A stretch of 50,005 nucleotides of DNA from Paenibacillus typhae (lineage in GTDB: Bacteria > Bacillota > Bacilli > Paenibacillales > Paenibacillaceae): positions 1 through 50,005 of the forward strand of contig NZ_FNDX01000045.1 in assembly GCF_900099765.1 (NCBI RefSeq), read 5' to 3'. This document shows positions 40,927 to 49,317 of the stretch, piece after piece. A program made the translations under genes and the position numbers. The stretch's first letter is position 1, and each line of letters starts with the position of its first letter. The notes under the pieces were generated by a model, which was not told the DNA's origin, searched no databases, and worked only from the letters and a program-made list of their open reading frames with translations.

Positions 40927-41208
40927 TTGCCCAATGGAAAGAAAGTTGATCTAGCCACTGAAAATGCAAAAAAACCGGCAGAAGGTGCACTTAACTCGGG
41001 CGGCAATACGCTGGAGCAGCATGCATCTAACGCGGTCTCTGAGGTGCAAACGGCATTAAATCAGGCGATAAGCTCGATAAGTGAATCTAATGCGGCAACA
41101 AATTCACAAGCTCTGGAGACGGCCCGGCAGCAATTGACCCAGGCAGAGGAATTTTTAGACCAAGCGCAGACTTCAGCAAACGCATTACGTCTGCCGGACC
41201 AACAATAA
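40927..41208 (+). CDS. Small hydrophilic protein of unknown function
   Basis: This 93-residue protein has no signal peptide or membrane segment. It is rich in Ala, Gln, Asn and Ser, with predicted helices (about residues 10-85), for example EVQTALNQAISSISESNAATNSQ, and a DQAQTSANALRLPDQQ end. I do not recognise a family. The TTG start at 40927 is eight bases after GGAAGGGGG. It diverges from the spore-coat cluster and is followed by a terminator, so it is a separate unit; its composition resembles small spore-associated or stress proteins, but this is not evidence of function. Confidence 0.65.
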   Translation: MPNGKKVDLATENAKKPAEGALNSGGNTLEQHASNAVSEVQTALNQAISSISESNAATNSQALETARQQLTQAEEFLDQAQTSANALRLPDQQ

Positions 41209-41230
41209 AACGCTGGCAGCTTTTACAGAG

Positions 41231-41271
41231 AGCCTTCAATTCCACTTTAGCAGTGGTTTTGAAGGCTTTTT
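41231..41271 (+). terminator. Terminator after the 93-residue protein gene
   Basis: AGCCTTCAA pairs with TTTGAAGGCT, with an inner CCAC/GTGG stem, followed by TTTTT. Confidence 0.85.
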
Positions 41272-41369
41272 CAGGCTGTAAAATTATTTTTTTATCCGGG
41301 CAATTGAACCCTGTTCGGTCATATAAATAAGGGATAGCAGTTCGAACAGTTGAGGAGGACTTTAACCAA

Positions 41370-42458
41370 GTGATGTTACCGGGTGAAAAATATTTTGGTG
41401 AATTTGAGTCGGTTTTTTTATTTAACGGGGCCATGCCTACAGGTGTTACTGTTTCTGAGACCGGGCGTATTTTCATTTGCTTTCCAAAGTGGGGAGATGA
41501 CGTTAAATTTACGGTGGCTGAAATCGTTCAAGGTACATTACAGCCTTACCCTAGCTTAGAAGCCAATGCGGTAAGCCCATCGAACATCACAACGTCATTC
41601 ATTAGTGTCCAAAGTGTCGTTGCCGATGGAAAGGGTACGCTTTGGGTACTGGATACAGGAGCTCCTAATTTCTCAGAGCCTATCAAAGGAGGGGCGAAGT
41701 TAGTCGCTGTAGATTTAAATTCAAACACCATAAGAAGTATATATACATTTACAGAAGATGTTGTATTGCCGACCACCTATCTGAATGATGTCCGATTTGA
41801 TTTTCGTGTTGGTAAAGCAGGTTATGCATATATCACGGATTCGTCTTCCCGAGGACCTGGAGCCATTATTGTCGTTGATTTAGAAACTGGTTATGCCTGG
41901 AGACGGTTAAACGGGGCAAATTCCACTTCGCCCGATCTCTTTTTCATACCAAAAGTTGAAGGTAAAATCCTGATGAATCGAAACAAAGACGGGTCTACTT
42001 CACCCTTTAGATTGGCATCCGATGGTATAGCCATTTCTCCGGATGGCAAGATATTGTATTTCTGCCCGCTCTCCAGCCGTCATCTGTACTCGATTTCAAC
42101 GGAAGCTTTAAGAGACCGGACCATACCGGATATGACTCTACAGGATTACGTGAAGTATTGGGGAGAAAAAGGCGCTTCAGATGGCATGATCACCGATGCA
42201 AAAGGGAACGTGTACGCTGGAGACTATGAAAACAATAGTATTCGAAAGATATTGCCGACTGGAGTAATGGAAACCATCGCACATGATCCGAGAATTTTAT
42301 GGCCGGATACTTTTTCTATTGGTCCAGATCAATGCTTGTATTTCATCGTGAACCAATTACACCGGCAGTCAAGATTTCATTATGGAAATGACTTGCGGCA
42401 GAAGCCTTACAGCTTATTACGTATGAAAATAGCCGAGTCTCCTGCCCCTACCTTCTAG
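41370..42458 (+). CDS. Major royal jelly protein/Yellow-family protein
   Basis: This 362-residue beta-propeller-type protein has the family pattern: RIFICFPKWGDDVKFTVAE near the start, then WVLDTGAPN, LNDVRFDFRVGKAGYAYITDSSS, and SDGIAISPDGKILYFCPLSS with YSISTEAL. It has no signal peptide, unlike most insect members, so it is cytoplasmic or released by another way. Bacterial members occur widely, and the function is not established; lactonase-like or ligand-binding roles have been considered for propellers of this type. The GTG at 41370 follows GAGGAGG at 11 bases. A strong terminator follows. It stands between the coat cluster and an XRE-cupin regulator. Confidence 0.82.
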   Translation: MMLPGEKYFGEFESVFLFNGAMPTGVTVSETGRIFICFPKWGDDVKFTVAEIVQGTLQPYPSLEANAVSPSNITTSFISVQSVVADGKGTLWVLDTGAPNFSEPIKGGAKLVAVDLNSNTIRSIYTFTEDVVLPTTYLNDVRFDFRVGKAGYAYITDSSSRGPGAIIVVDLETGYAWRRLNGANSTSPDLFFIPKVEGKILMNRNKDGSTSPFRLASDGIAISPDGKILYFCPLSSRHLYSISTEALRDRTIPDMTLQDYVKYWGEKGASDGMITDAKGNVYAGDYENNSIRKILPTGVMETIAHDPRILWPDTFSIGPDQCLYFIVNQLHRQSRFHYGNDLRQKPYSLLRMKIAESPAPTF

Positions 42459-42501
42459 CAATGCTGAATGGTATAAAGGATTCTTAGCTGAAAATATTCA
42501 C

Positions 42502-42542
42502 AAAAGCCCGTACCCGGCCTAATGGCTCGTGTACGGGCTTTT
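42502..42542. terminator. Bidirectional terminator
   Basis: AAAAGCCCGTAC pairs with GTACGGGCTTTT. It separates the MRJP-family gene from the convergent XRE-cupin gene, whose stop lies directly beside it. Confidence 0.85.
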
Positions 42543-42545
42543 GTC

Positions 42546-43097
42546 TTAGATTAAGTCTTGTGCGTTCTCATTCTCGGTATAGATGGAGATCAGCACGATG
42601 GCTGTGTCTTCTCCAATATTTTTTACCAGATGGGGGGTGCAGGCATTCCAGCTAAAGGAATCACCTTCCGTAAACTCGGCTCCATCCTCTCCTTGCTCTG
42701 CATATATCCTCCCTTTAATGACTACATGCACTTCCTGCCCTTCGTGTGCATGCGGCGCCTCGCCGGTCATGGCACCGGGAGGGATCTCTACAATGCTCAT
42801 ACGTACGTTCTTCGTAGAGCTCAAGTGTTCCACTTTCAGGTTTTCCGGTCCGCTGGTGGTAATGGTCCGTTCGTCCTTACGAACAATGTGCATTCGTTCT
42901 TCTTTCTTAAGAAGCAAATAGGCCAGCGGGACTTTTAGCGCCTGGGCTATATTTTCCAATGTTGAAATAGATGGCGAGGTTTTATTCGTTTCAACCTGGC
43001 TCATAAAGCCTTGGGATAGGCCGGTCAATTCGCATATTTGGGCAATCGTTATATTTTTACGCTTCCGGATTGCCCGGATCGTCGAGCCAATATCCAT
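42546..43097 (-). CDS. XRE-family regulator with cupin domain
   Basis: This 183-residue regulator has an N-terminal helix-turn-helix (about 5-60), with TIAQICELTGLSQGFMSQVETNKTSPS, and a C-terminal cupin_2 domain (about 105-178) with HAHEGQEVHVVIKGRIYAE and a probable metal-binding His set. It is divergent from a hydrolase-dioxygenase pair. The shared region contains a short palindrome over a consensus -35, a plausible operator. The ATG at 43097 has no strong ribosome site. The ligand is unknown. Confidence 0.9.
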   Translation of the reverse strand: MDIGSTIRAIRKRKNITIAQICELTGLSQGFMSQVETNKTSPSISTLENIAQALKVPLAYLLLKKEERMHIVRKDERTITTSGPENLKVEHLSSTKNVRMSIVEIPPGAMTGEAPHAHEGQEVHVVIKGRIYAEQGEDGAEFTEGDSFSWNACTPHLVKNIGEDTAIVLISIYTENENAQDLI

Positions 43098-43158
43098 CTG
43101 ATCACACCCTTGGGATATTTGTAATACAAAACTTAAATTTATATTATCAATTTTCGTG

Positions 43159-43188
43159 TTGACAAGTCAATGTGAAGCACGTTAAATT
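43159..43188 (+). promoter_or_regulatory. Promoter and palindromic operator of the hydrolase-dioxygenase pair
   Basis: TTGACA (43159-43164), an 18-base spacer and TAAATT (43183-43188) make a fair vegetative promoter. The palindrome TTGAC-AA-GTCAA (43159-43170) covers the -35, so a bound dimer would block transcription. The XRE-cupin protein encoded next to it is the likely binder, by position only. Confidence 0.55.
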
Positions 43189-43268
43189 ACTCATATAGAA
43201 AATATATTTTTATTACTAATATTTATTGGACGAAGCAGCAGATAGCGAACAGCAAGGAGGAGTCGAGA

Positions 43269-43916
43269 ATGTTTTCTGCATATCAGTATGATGTTCACTT
43301 ACCGGCTAATCTGGAGCAGGACAAGAAGTATCCGGTAATTTTTACTCTTCACGGCAAAGGGTCGAATGAACGCAATATGTATGGTCTGGTTGCTCCGCTG
43401 GCTGAGGATTTCATCATCATTGGCATTCGCGGTAATCTGCCGCTCGGTACCGGATATCAGTATTACGATTTGAAAAGCCTGGGGAATCCGATCCGGGAGA
43501 TGTTTGACCAATCGGTAAAAGATCTTGAATCTTTCGTTCATTATGCTACAGAGAAGTATCCGGTTGATCCGGACAGACGTTATTTGCTCGGGTTCAGCCA
43601 GGGGGCCATCCTGTCCATGACACTTGCTCTTACAATGGGATCACAATTAAAGGGGATAGTAGCGCTCAACGGATATATTCCTGATTTTGTGAAAACAGAG
43701 TACCCGCTTCGCGGGATTAAGGGTGTCTCTATATTTGCCTCGCACGGGGAATATGATTCTGTGTTTCCGGTCCGGATCGGGCACGAGACAGCCGCCTATC
43801 TACAAGAACAAACGGAGCGCGTAACTTTCAAATTGTATCCGACCGATCATGGTGTGTCTGAAGAGAATCAGCATGATTTGCTAGAGTGGATTAAGAAAGA
43901 TGCCAATTTAATTTAA
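43269..43916 (+). CDS. Carboxylesterase/phospholipase-type alpha/beta hydrolase
   Basis: This 215-residue enzyme has the compact fold of the carboxylesterase/MhqD-like group. The oxyanion-hole region is TLHGKGSNERNMYGL, the nucleophile Ser110 lies in LGFSQGAILS, the acid is Asp163 in HGEYDSVFPV and the base His194 in YPTDHGVS. There is no signal peptide. AAGGAGG precedes the ATG. A class III extradiol dioxygenase gene follows after 16 bases; a hydrolase beside a ring-cleavage enzyme suggests handling of an aromatic or quinone compound, as in the Bacillus mhq genes, but the substrate is not known. Confidence 0.87.
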   Translation: MFSAYQYDVHLPANLEQDKKYPVIFTLHGKGSNERNMYGLVAPLAEDFIIIGIRGNLPLGTGYQYYDLKSLGNPIREMFDQSVKDLESFVHYATEKYPVDPDRRYLLGFSQGAILSMTLALTMGSQLKGIVALNGYIPDFVKTEYPLRGIKGVSIFASHGEYDSVFPVRIGHETAAYLQEQTERVTFKLYPTDHGVSEENQHDLLEWIKKDANLI

Positions 43917-43932
43917 ATAAGGAGTGGAACAG

Positions 43933-44703
43933 ATGATACCGTCCTATTTCTTTGCACACGGTGCACCCTCAATCGTACTTGAGGATAATGACTATACGAA
44001 GCTGCTGAAGCAGTTTAAAGACAACACGCCACAGCCGAAAGCGATTGTTCTCTTCTCCGCGCATTGGGAAGAAGCAGTCCAGACGGTTGGCGCTGCTAAG
44101 GCGTATGAAACGATTTATGATTTTGGCGGATTTCAGGATGAGCTGTACCAGATGACTTATCCGGCACAGAGTGACCGGGCGCTGGCGGATCAAATCCAAC
44201 ATTTGTTCACCAGGTATGGCATTGAGAGTGTCCGGAACGAGGTGAGAGGTCTGGATCACGGGGCATGGGCAGTTCTAAAGCTGCTCTATCCGGATGCAGA
44301 TATCCCGGTCGTAGCGCTATCCGTAAACCGTCATTTGTCTAATGAACAGCAGTATGAGATCGGCAAGGCACTGTCTGAGCTTCGTGAGCAGGATGTGCTC
44401 ATTATCGGAAGCGGAGGAACCGTGCATAATTTAAGAGGATTGAACTGGGCCTCCGAGGGAATTGACGGGTGGGCTGAACAGTTTGACAGCTGGATTCAGG
44501 ATAAGTTGGAGACATGGGATACCGAAGCCTTGTTTCAATACCGCGAGTTGGCCCCCTATGCCAGGGAGGCCGTTCCCACCAACGAGCATTTCATCCCGCT
44601 GCTGCTGGCTATGGGTACTGGCGATGCCGGCCGTAATGCCAAGCTTCTTCACCGGAGCTATCAATACGGAAATCTGAGCTTGAGCTGCTGGCAATTTAAT
44701 TAA
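43933..44703 (+). CDS. Class III extradiol ring-cleavage dioxygenase (LigB/DODA type)
   Basis: This 256-residue enzyme belongs to the 4,5-DOPA dioxygenase/YgiD group, which opens catechol rings using a metal ion and oxygen. Probable metal or active-site histidines are His9 in FFAHGAPS, His44 in FSAHWEE, His109 in GLDHGAWAVL and a His in NEHFIPLL near residue 217. The ATG at 43933 is eight bases after AAGGAG; a GTG at 43924 in the same frame overlaps that site. It is the second gene after the hydrolase and is followed by a terminator. The natural substrate is unknown. Confidence 0.92.
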   Translation: MIPSYFFAHGAPSIVLEDNDYTKLLKQFKDNTPQPKAIVLFSAHWEEAVQTVGAAKAYETIYDFGGFQDELYQMTYPAQSDRALADQIQHLFTRYGIESVRNEVRGLDHGAWAVLKLLYPDADIPVVALSVNRHLSNEQQYEIGKALSELREQDVLIIGSGGTVHNLRGLNWASEGIDGWAEQFDSWIQDKLETWDTEALFQYRELAPYAREAVPTNEHFIPLLLAMGTGDAGRNAKLLHRSYQYGNLSLSCWQFN

Positions 44704-44706
44704 AAG

Positions 44707-44756
44707 ACCAAAGGGCAGTGGAGATGGGTAAATCTTCGCTGCCCTTTGGTTTGTTT
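44707..44756 (+). terminator. Terminator after the dioxygenase gene
   Basis: ACCAAAGGGCAG pairs perfectly with CTGCCCTTTGGT (12 bases), followed by TTGTTT. Because A runs are weak on the other strand, it acts mainly on the plus strand. Confidence 0.85.
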
Positions 44757-44805
44757 CGAAGCTCCTGCTATCTCGGCGTTTGGGCCGGACAAATACATAC
44801 GGGAA

Positions 44806-45426
44806 TCAGTAGGCAAGGCCTGCACGTGAGTTAATAAAATTAGTGGCTTGTATTTGACTATAAGTAAATTCCGCTGTATCCTGCACAGATATTTCCCTAC
44901 CGCCTTCAGGCAGAATATTTTGCCTCACACGATAGTTCCTTAACCCTTCCCCATTCTGCAAAGCAGTAGGGCATACGATAGTCCAGCTAAGTGCCGATTG
45001 TTTTAGCAAATCATATACCTGATGATGTTCTTCAGCTGCGCGGGTTGACCTGCGTTTGGATTCGCTTGACTGATAGCGCAGAAGATGGGGGGAATGTTCA
45101 CTTTGCAGAATACCGGCAGTTCCTACGGTGATGATACGTTGTATACCCTCGTTATACATCGCCTCGATGATTAAAGGCATACTGTCTGAAAGAGTTGTTG
45201 TACCATCTGTATTTAGTGCACTAATCACTACATTGTTTCCGTGCACTGCACGGGTGATATCTTCTTTATTAAGAACGTTACCTTGTATGATCTTTAAGTT
45301 TTGGTTAGACTGTTGAATCTTCTTCGGAGTGCGGACTAATACGGTCACATGATGTCCATCCTGAAGAGCATGGGTAACGATGTGGCTCCCAACCCGTCCG
45401 GTGGCACCAAGGATCAATATATTCAT
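44806..45426 (-). CDS. NAD(P)-binding protein, atypical SDR (NmrA/BLVRB-like)
   Basis: This 206-residue protein has the N-terminal cofactor motif ILGATGRVGSHIVTHAL and VVISALNTDG. The C-terminal half has no clear YxxxK pair, as in atypical short-chain dehydrogenases that act as flavin reductases or redox sensors. The function is unknown. The ATG at 45426 is well placed after AAAGGAGG. It is immediately downstream of the AraC-type regulator on the same strand (16-base gap), so the two are probably co-transcribed. Confidence 0.84.
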   Translation of the reverse strand: MNILILGATGRVGSHIVTHALQDGHHVTVLVRTPKKIQQSNQNLKIIQGNVLNKEDITRAVHGNNVVISALNTDGTTTLSDSMPLIIEAMYNEGIQRIITVGTAGILQSEHSPHLLRYQSSESKRRSTRAAEEHHQVYDLLKQSALSWTIVCPTALQNGEGLRNYRVRQNILPEGGREISVQDTAEFTYSQIQATNFINSRAGLAY

Positions 45427-45442
45427 ATTGGGGAACCTCCTT

Positions 45443-46315
45443 TTATATATCCAGCTGGCTCTGTCTGTATTTGTGAGGCGTTACTCCTGTCAAAGCTTTG
45501 AACATCCGGTAGAAATGAGTTGGCGTTTCGTATCCGCATTGTTCTGAAATATCGGCGATCTTGTGATCTGAGCGGATCAGGAGCTCCTTGGCACGGATAA
45601 TCCGTTTGGCGTTTACATATTGGGTAACATTCATAGTGGTCAATTGGCGGAACACGCGTGAGAAATGAGGCGCCGATACATTTGCCTTTTCTGCGAGCCG
45701 GGCAAGGGAAGCTTCCCGTTCGGGATGCTCGTCGATGTCACGCAGCACCTCCTTCATCCAGGAAGGGCCTACGCCGGTTTCGATTGAGGCATTGCGTTTG
45801 CGGATAGACTGGACATACCGGTTAATTTGCAGTAAAAGCTGGCATGAGAGAAGCTTAACGGCTTCATGGTAGCCCAACCTTTGTTCTTTCAGCTCCTGAT
45901 GGATTTGGCCGAGCGCCATTTCTGTAACAGATCTCAGAGGTTCCTGCAGCTCAATCTGGTATATCCCTTTATGTCTGGCAAAATCAAAGCATAATAAGCT
46001 GTTGTACGAATCGTCCATCGGCTCCATCGCAAGCAGAGTAGGCGCAAAATAGAGGGCTGAGGATACAATGGGATGTTCGTTATGGGGCAGAGAGTGATGG
46101 ATCGTGTTCCCCGGTATGATGAACAGGTCACCCTGCTTTTTTTCAAACCAGGCATTATCAATAAAGAATACCCCTTTACCCTGATGGATATAGACTAGCT
46201 CATACCGGTCATGCAGATGATCCGGGAGCTCGTTCATTTGTCTTTTTACCGTTTTGTATGCAAGCTCAAAGGGAAACAGAGGGTCGCCAAAAAAGGGTTT
46301 ACGGATAGGCTTCAC
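45443..46315 (-). CDS. AraC-family transcriptional regulator with cupin sensor
   Basis: This 290-residue regulator has an N-terminal cupin sugar-sensing domain (about 20-140) with the pattern ELVYIHQGKGVFFIDN and GDLFIIPGNTIHH. The C-terminal double helix-turn-helix (about 190-287) has ASLARLAEKANVSAPHFSRVF and IADISEQCGYETPTHFYRMFK. RhaS-like members activate sugar-use operons when the sugar binds. It is divergent from the lactonase, aldo/keto reductase and zinc dehydrogenase genes, which are its most likely targets. Confidence 0.93.
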   Translation of the reverse strand: MKPIRKPFFGDPLFPFELAYKTVKRQMNELPDHLHDRYELVYIHQGKGVFFIDNAWFEKKQGDLFIIPGNTIHHSLPHNEHPIVSSALYFAPTLLAMEPMDDSYNSLLCFDFARHKGIYQIELQEPLRSVTEMALGQIHQELKEQRLGYHEAVKLLSCQLLLQINRYVQSIRKRNASIETGVGPSWMKEVLRDIDEHPEREASLARLAEKANVSAPHFSRVFRQLTTMNVTQYVNAKRIIRAKELLIRSDHKIADISEQCGYETPTHFYRMFKALTGVTPHKYRQSQLDI

Positions 46316-46447
46316 TCAGAACACTCCTTTTAAAGGATGTTGTAATGCAATGACGGATATCAAAATAGGTTATAAAAATGCATGTTTAGAGCATTAAATA
46401 CTTGATTCTCTTAGTATACAATGTTCATTGAAGAGGAGCATTACATT

Positions 46448-47305
46448 ATGAATGCAGAAGAGGTGTGCAGCAGGATGCGTATTGACGCTCATCAGCACTA
46501 CTGGGAAATCGCACGGGGAGATTACGGCTGGATTACACCGGAGCTGCCGGTCCTGTACCGGGATTTCATGCCGGTCGATCTGGCACCGCTGCTTCAAACA
46601 CACGGCTTTGAGGGGAGTATTATTGTTCAGGCAGCTCCGACGGTTGAGGAGACGGAGTTTATTTTATCCATCGCTGAGCAATCGCCGTCTGTGCTTGGGG
46701 TAGTAGGCTGGCTGGATCTTTTCGACCCGGACCACCGCCGGATCTATGAAAAGTTCAGGCAGCATCCGAAATTCAAGGGTTTCCGGATTATGATTCAAGA
46801 TATGCCGGATGCTTACCGGATATTAGAGCCCGGATTTGTGGAAGCGCTTCGCAGATATGCAGAAGATAGCGTGCCCGTAGATCTACTTCTGGTTTCCGGC
46901 CAGATGGACGCTGTATTAAAGCTGCTTCAACAAGTTCCTGATCTGCGTGGCGTTATTGATCATATTGGCAAGCCGCCGATCAGGGATAAGGAGATGGAAC
47001 CATGGAAGCAGTTCATGGCTGAATTTGCCCGATATCCTCAAATGTACTGCAAATTATCCGGAATGGTAACAGAAGGCGATCATAACCAGTGGCGCAAAGA
47101 AGACTTTCTTCCCTATATCCGCACAGTAGCAGACCTCTTCGGTCCGCAGCGGGTGATGTTCGGCAGTGATTGGCCGGTATGTCTTTTGGCGGCAGACTAT
47201 TCTGAGGTTATGGACATTCTGGCCGGCTCTCTGCCTGAAGCCTGGGGAGAATATGAGCGCGGGCGTTTATTTGGTGAAAATGCGAAAGCGTTTTATAAAC
47301 TATGA
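46448..47305 (+). CDS. Amidohydrolase-family lactonase (L-fuconolactonase/L-rhamnonolactonase-like)
   Basis: This 285-residue enzyme has a TIM barrel of the amidohydrolase_2 family. The metal-binding HxH is His15/His17 in IDAHQHYWE, and later residues include VIDHIGKPP, the stretch CKLSGMV, and FGSDWPV with the catalytic Asp near 245. Such enzymes hydrolyse sugar lactones such as L-fucono- or L-rhamnono-lactone. The ATG at 46448 is nine bases after AAGAGGAG. It is the first of three genes in the run lactonase, aldo/keto reductase and zinc dehydrogenase, a set for oxidising a sugar without phosphorylation. Which sugar is not proven. Confidence 0.87.
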   Translation: MNAEEVCSRMRIDAHQHYWEIARGDYGWITPELPVLYRDFMPVDLAPLLQTHGFEGSIIVQAAPTVEETEFILSIAEQSPSVLGVVGWLDLFDPDHRRIYEKFRQHPKFKGFRIMIQDMPDAYRILEPGFVEALRRYAEDSVPVDLLLVSGQMDAVLKLLQQVPDLRGVIDHIGKPPIRDKEMEPWKQFMAEFARYPQMYCKLSGMVTEGDHNQWRKEDFLPYIRTVADLFGPQRVMFGSDWPVCLLAADYSEVMDILAGSLPEAWGEYERGRLFGENAKAFYKL

Positions 47306-47329
47306 ATCTGCTGAACGGGGGTACTTGTA

Positions 47330-48295
47330 ATGAAATATCGTACATTAGGGAATACCGGGCTGGATGTGTCAGTGCTAAGCTTTGGCGCTTCTTCGCTGGG
47401 ATCGGTGTTTCGTGAAACGGATGACCGGCAGAGTATCAAGACTGTACATGCTGCCATTGATGCCGGCATTAATTATATTGATGTTTCACCCTATTACGGT
47501 CTGACCAAAGCAGAAACGGTACTTGGAAAGGCGGTTCAGGAGCTGCAGCGTGACAAGTTCCTGCTATCCTCCAAAGCCGGGCGCTACGGTGAAGCGGCCT
47601 TTGATTTTTCCGCAAAACGTATCTTCAGCAGTGTGGAAGAGAGCCTAAAGCGGCTGCATACGGACTATCTGGATATTCTTTTCCTGCATGATATTGAATT
47701 CGTACCGGCTGCTATTCTTATAGAAGAAGCCTTACCGGCGATGGTTAAGCTGAAGGAGCAGGGCAAAATCCGTTTCAGCGGGATCAGCGGCCTGCCTTTA
47801 CAGCTGTTTGAAAAGCTGCTTCCGCAAATAGAAGTGGATGCGATTCTGTCCTACTGCCATTATTCGCTCAACGATACATCACTCTTGGAATTGCTGCCGC
47901 TGCTTCAGGCAAAAGGGACCGGATTGGTCAATGCCTCACCGCTATCTATGGGGCTTCTGAGCACACGTGAGACAGCAGATTGGCATCCTGCGGGAAGCAG
48001 GCTAAAAGCAGTATGTAAACAAGCAGCCGAACATTGTGCCTCAAGAGGTACGGATATCGCCAAGCTCGCTGTTCAGTACTCTACCAGTCATGAAGAGATT
48101 CCGACTACACTGGTCAGTACAGCTACTCCGGCCAATATTATCAATAATGCCGCCTGGACTGATGAAAAGATGGACACAGAGCTGCTGCAGGAAGTACTGG
48201 ATATACTGAAGCCCGTTCACAATGAATCATGGGTTAGCGGCCGTCCCGAATACAATGAACATCTGGAACCGGCCAAAGGAGGCGGAACAGTATAA
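47330..48295 (+). CDS. Aldo/keto reductase (L-fucose/galactose dehydrogenase-like)
   Basis: This 321-residue TIM-barrel NAD(P)-dependent enzyme is of the aldose dehydrogenase group. The catalytic tetrad is visible as Asp51, Tyr56 (DVSPYYG), Lys82 (SSKAGRYG) and His120 (ILFLHDIEF). Substrate-binding LSYCHYSLNDTSLL and cofactor motif NASPLSMGLLS resemble L-galactose and L-fucose dehydrogenases. It would oxidise a free aldose to a lactone, which the preceding lactonase opens. AACGGGGG precedes the ATG. It overlaps the next gene by one base (TAATG). Confidence 0.9.
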   Translation: MKYRTLGNTGLDVSVLSFGASSLGSVFRETDDRQSIKTVHAAIDAGINYIDVSPYYGLTKAETVLGKAVQELQRDKFLLSSKAGRYGEAAFDFSAKRIFSSVEESLKRLHTDYLDILFLHDIEFVPAAILIEEALPAMVKLKEQGKIRFSGISGLPLQLFEKLLPQIEVDAILSYCHYSLNDTSLLELLPLLQAKGTGLVNASPLSMGLLSTRETADWHPAGSRLKAVCKQAAEHCASRGTDIAKLAVQYSTSHEEIPTTLVSTATPANIINNAAWTDEKMDTELLQEVLDILKPVHNESWVSGRPEYNEHLEPAKGGGTV

Positions 48296-49317
48296 TGAAA
48301 GGCATTGTCTGTGAGGAAATCGGGAAATTTGTCTGGCATGAAGATTTAAAGGAGCCTTTACTGGAAAAGGGAACGGCCATCGTCCGAATTCGTCGGATTG
48401 GAATCTGCGGAACAGACCTGCATGCCTATCAGGGCAATCAGCCTTTTTTTAGCTACCCGCGGGTACTCGGTCATGAGCTTGCCGGCGTTATCGAAGCGGT
48501 AGGAGAGAATGAGGCAGGGCTGCATGCAGGCGATCAGGTCAGTATTGTGCCCTACATGCACTGCGGTGAGTGTTCGGCTTGTCTAGGCGGAAAAACAAAC
48601 TGCTGCAAAAATATGAAGGTGTTCGGTGTCCATATAGATGGAGGAATGCGTGAGCGGGTCTCTGTTCCGCTTGGTCATTTAATCAAGACAGAAGGTCTTA
48701 CGCTAGATCAAGCTGCAATGCTGGAGCCGCTGGCGATTGGAGCCCATGCTATCCGGCGCTCCGGTTTGACAGCGGGGGACACTGTTCTTGTTATTGGAGC
48801 AGGCCCGATTGGCCTGGGCGTTATGGCACTTGCCCGGTACGCAGGCGCCAAGGTCATCGCCATGGATGTTAATGAAGAAAGGCTGGAATTCTGCCGCAAA
48901 TGGGCGCATGTAGAACATATAGTGAATGCACTGCAGCCGCCGCAGGAGCAGCTTGCTGCTATTACCGGGGAATCAGGAGCCGCCTTTGTTATTGATGCAA
49001 CAGGTAATGCCAAATCCATGACGAATGCATTCAATCTGGTTGCGCACGGCGGAGCGCTTGTATATGTCGGTCTGGTCAAAAGCGACATCACCTTTAATGA
49101 CCCCGACTTCCATAGTCACGAGATGAGCCTGATGGGCAGCCGCAATGCCACCATGGAGGACTTCGATTTTGTACGGAGGGCAATCTCGGCCGGATACGTT
49201 GATATAGAACGTTATATAACACACCGTTCAAATTTCGAAGATATGATCAACCAATTTGACAGCTGGCTCAAGCCGGAGTCTAAGGTGATTAAAGCGTTGG
49301 TTGAAATGAATGATTAA
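48295..49317 (+). CDS. Zinc-dependent sugar/polyol dehydrogenase
   Basis: This 340-residue medium-chain dehydrogenase of the sorbitol/L-threonine dehydrogenase type has catalytic zinc ligands Cys38 in ICGTDLHAYQG and His60-Glu61 in LGHELAG. Structural zinc ligands lie in CGECSACLGGKTNCC. The NAD-binding motif is VIGAGPIGLGVMAL. Coupled to the two upstream enzymes, it may oxidise a later intermediate or a related sugar alcohol. No dehydratase, aldolase or transporter gene is in the window, so the pathway is incomplete here. It ends about 125 bases before the rrn promoters. Confidence 0.91.
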   Translation: MKGIVCEEIGKFVWHEDLKEPLLEKGTAIVRIRRIGICGTDLHAYQGNQPFFSYPRVLGHELAGVIEAVGENEAGLHAGDQVSIVPYMHCGECSACLGGKTNCCKNMKVFGVHIDGGMRERVSVPLGHLIKTEGLTLDQAAMLEPLAIGAHAIRRSGLTAGDTVLVIGAGPIGLGVMALARYAGAKVIAMDVNEERLEFCRKWAHVEHIVNALQPPQEQLAAITGESGAAFVIDATGNAKSMTNAFNLVAHGGALVYVGLVKSDITFNDPDFHSHEMSLMGSRNATMEDFDFVRRAISAGYVDIERYITHRSNFEDMINQFDSWLKPESKVIKALVEMND

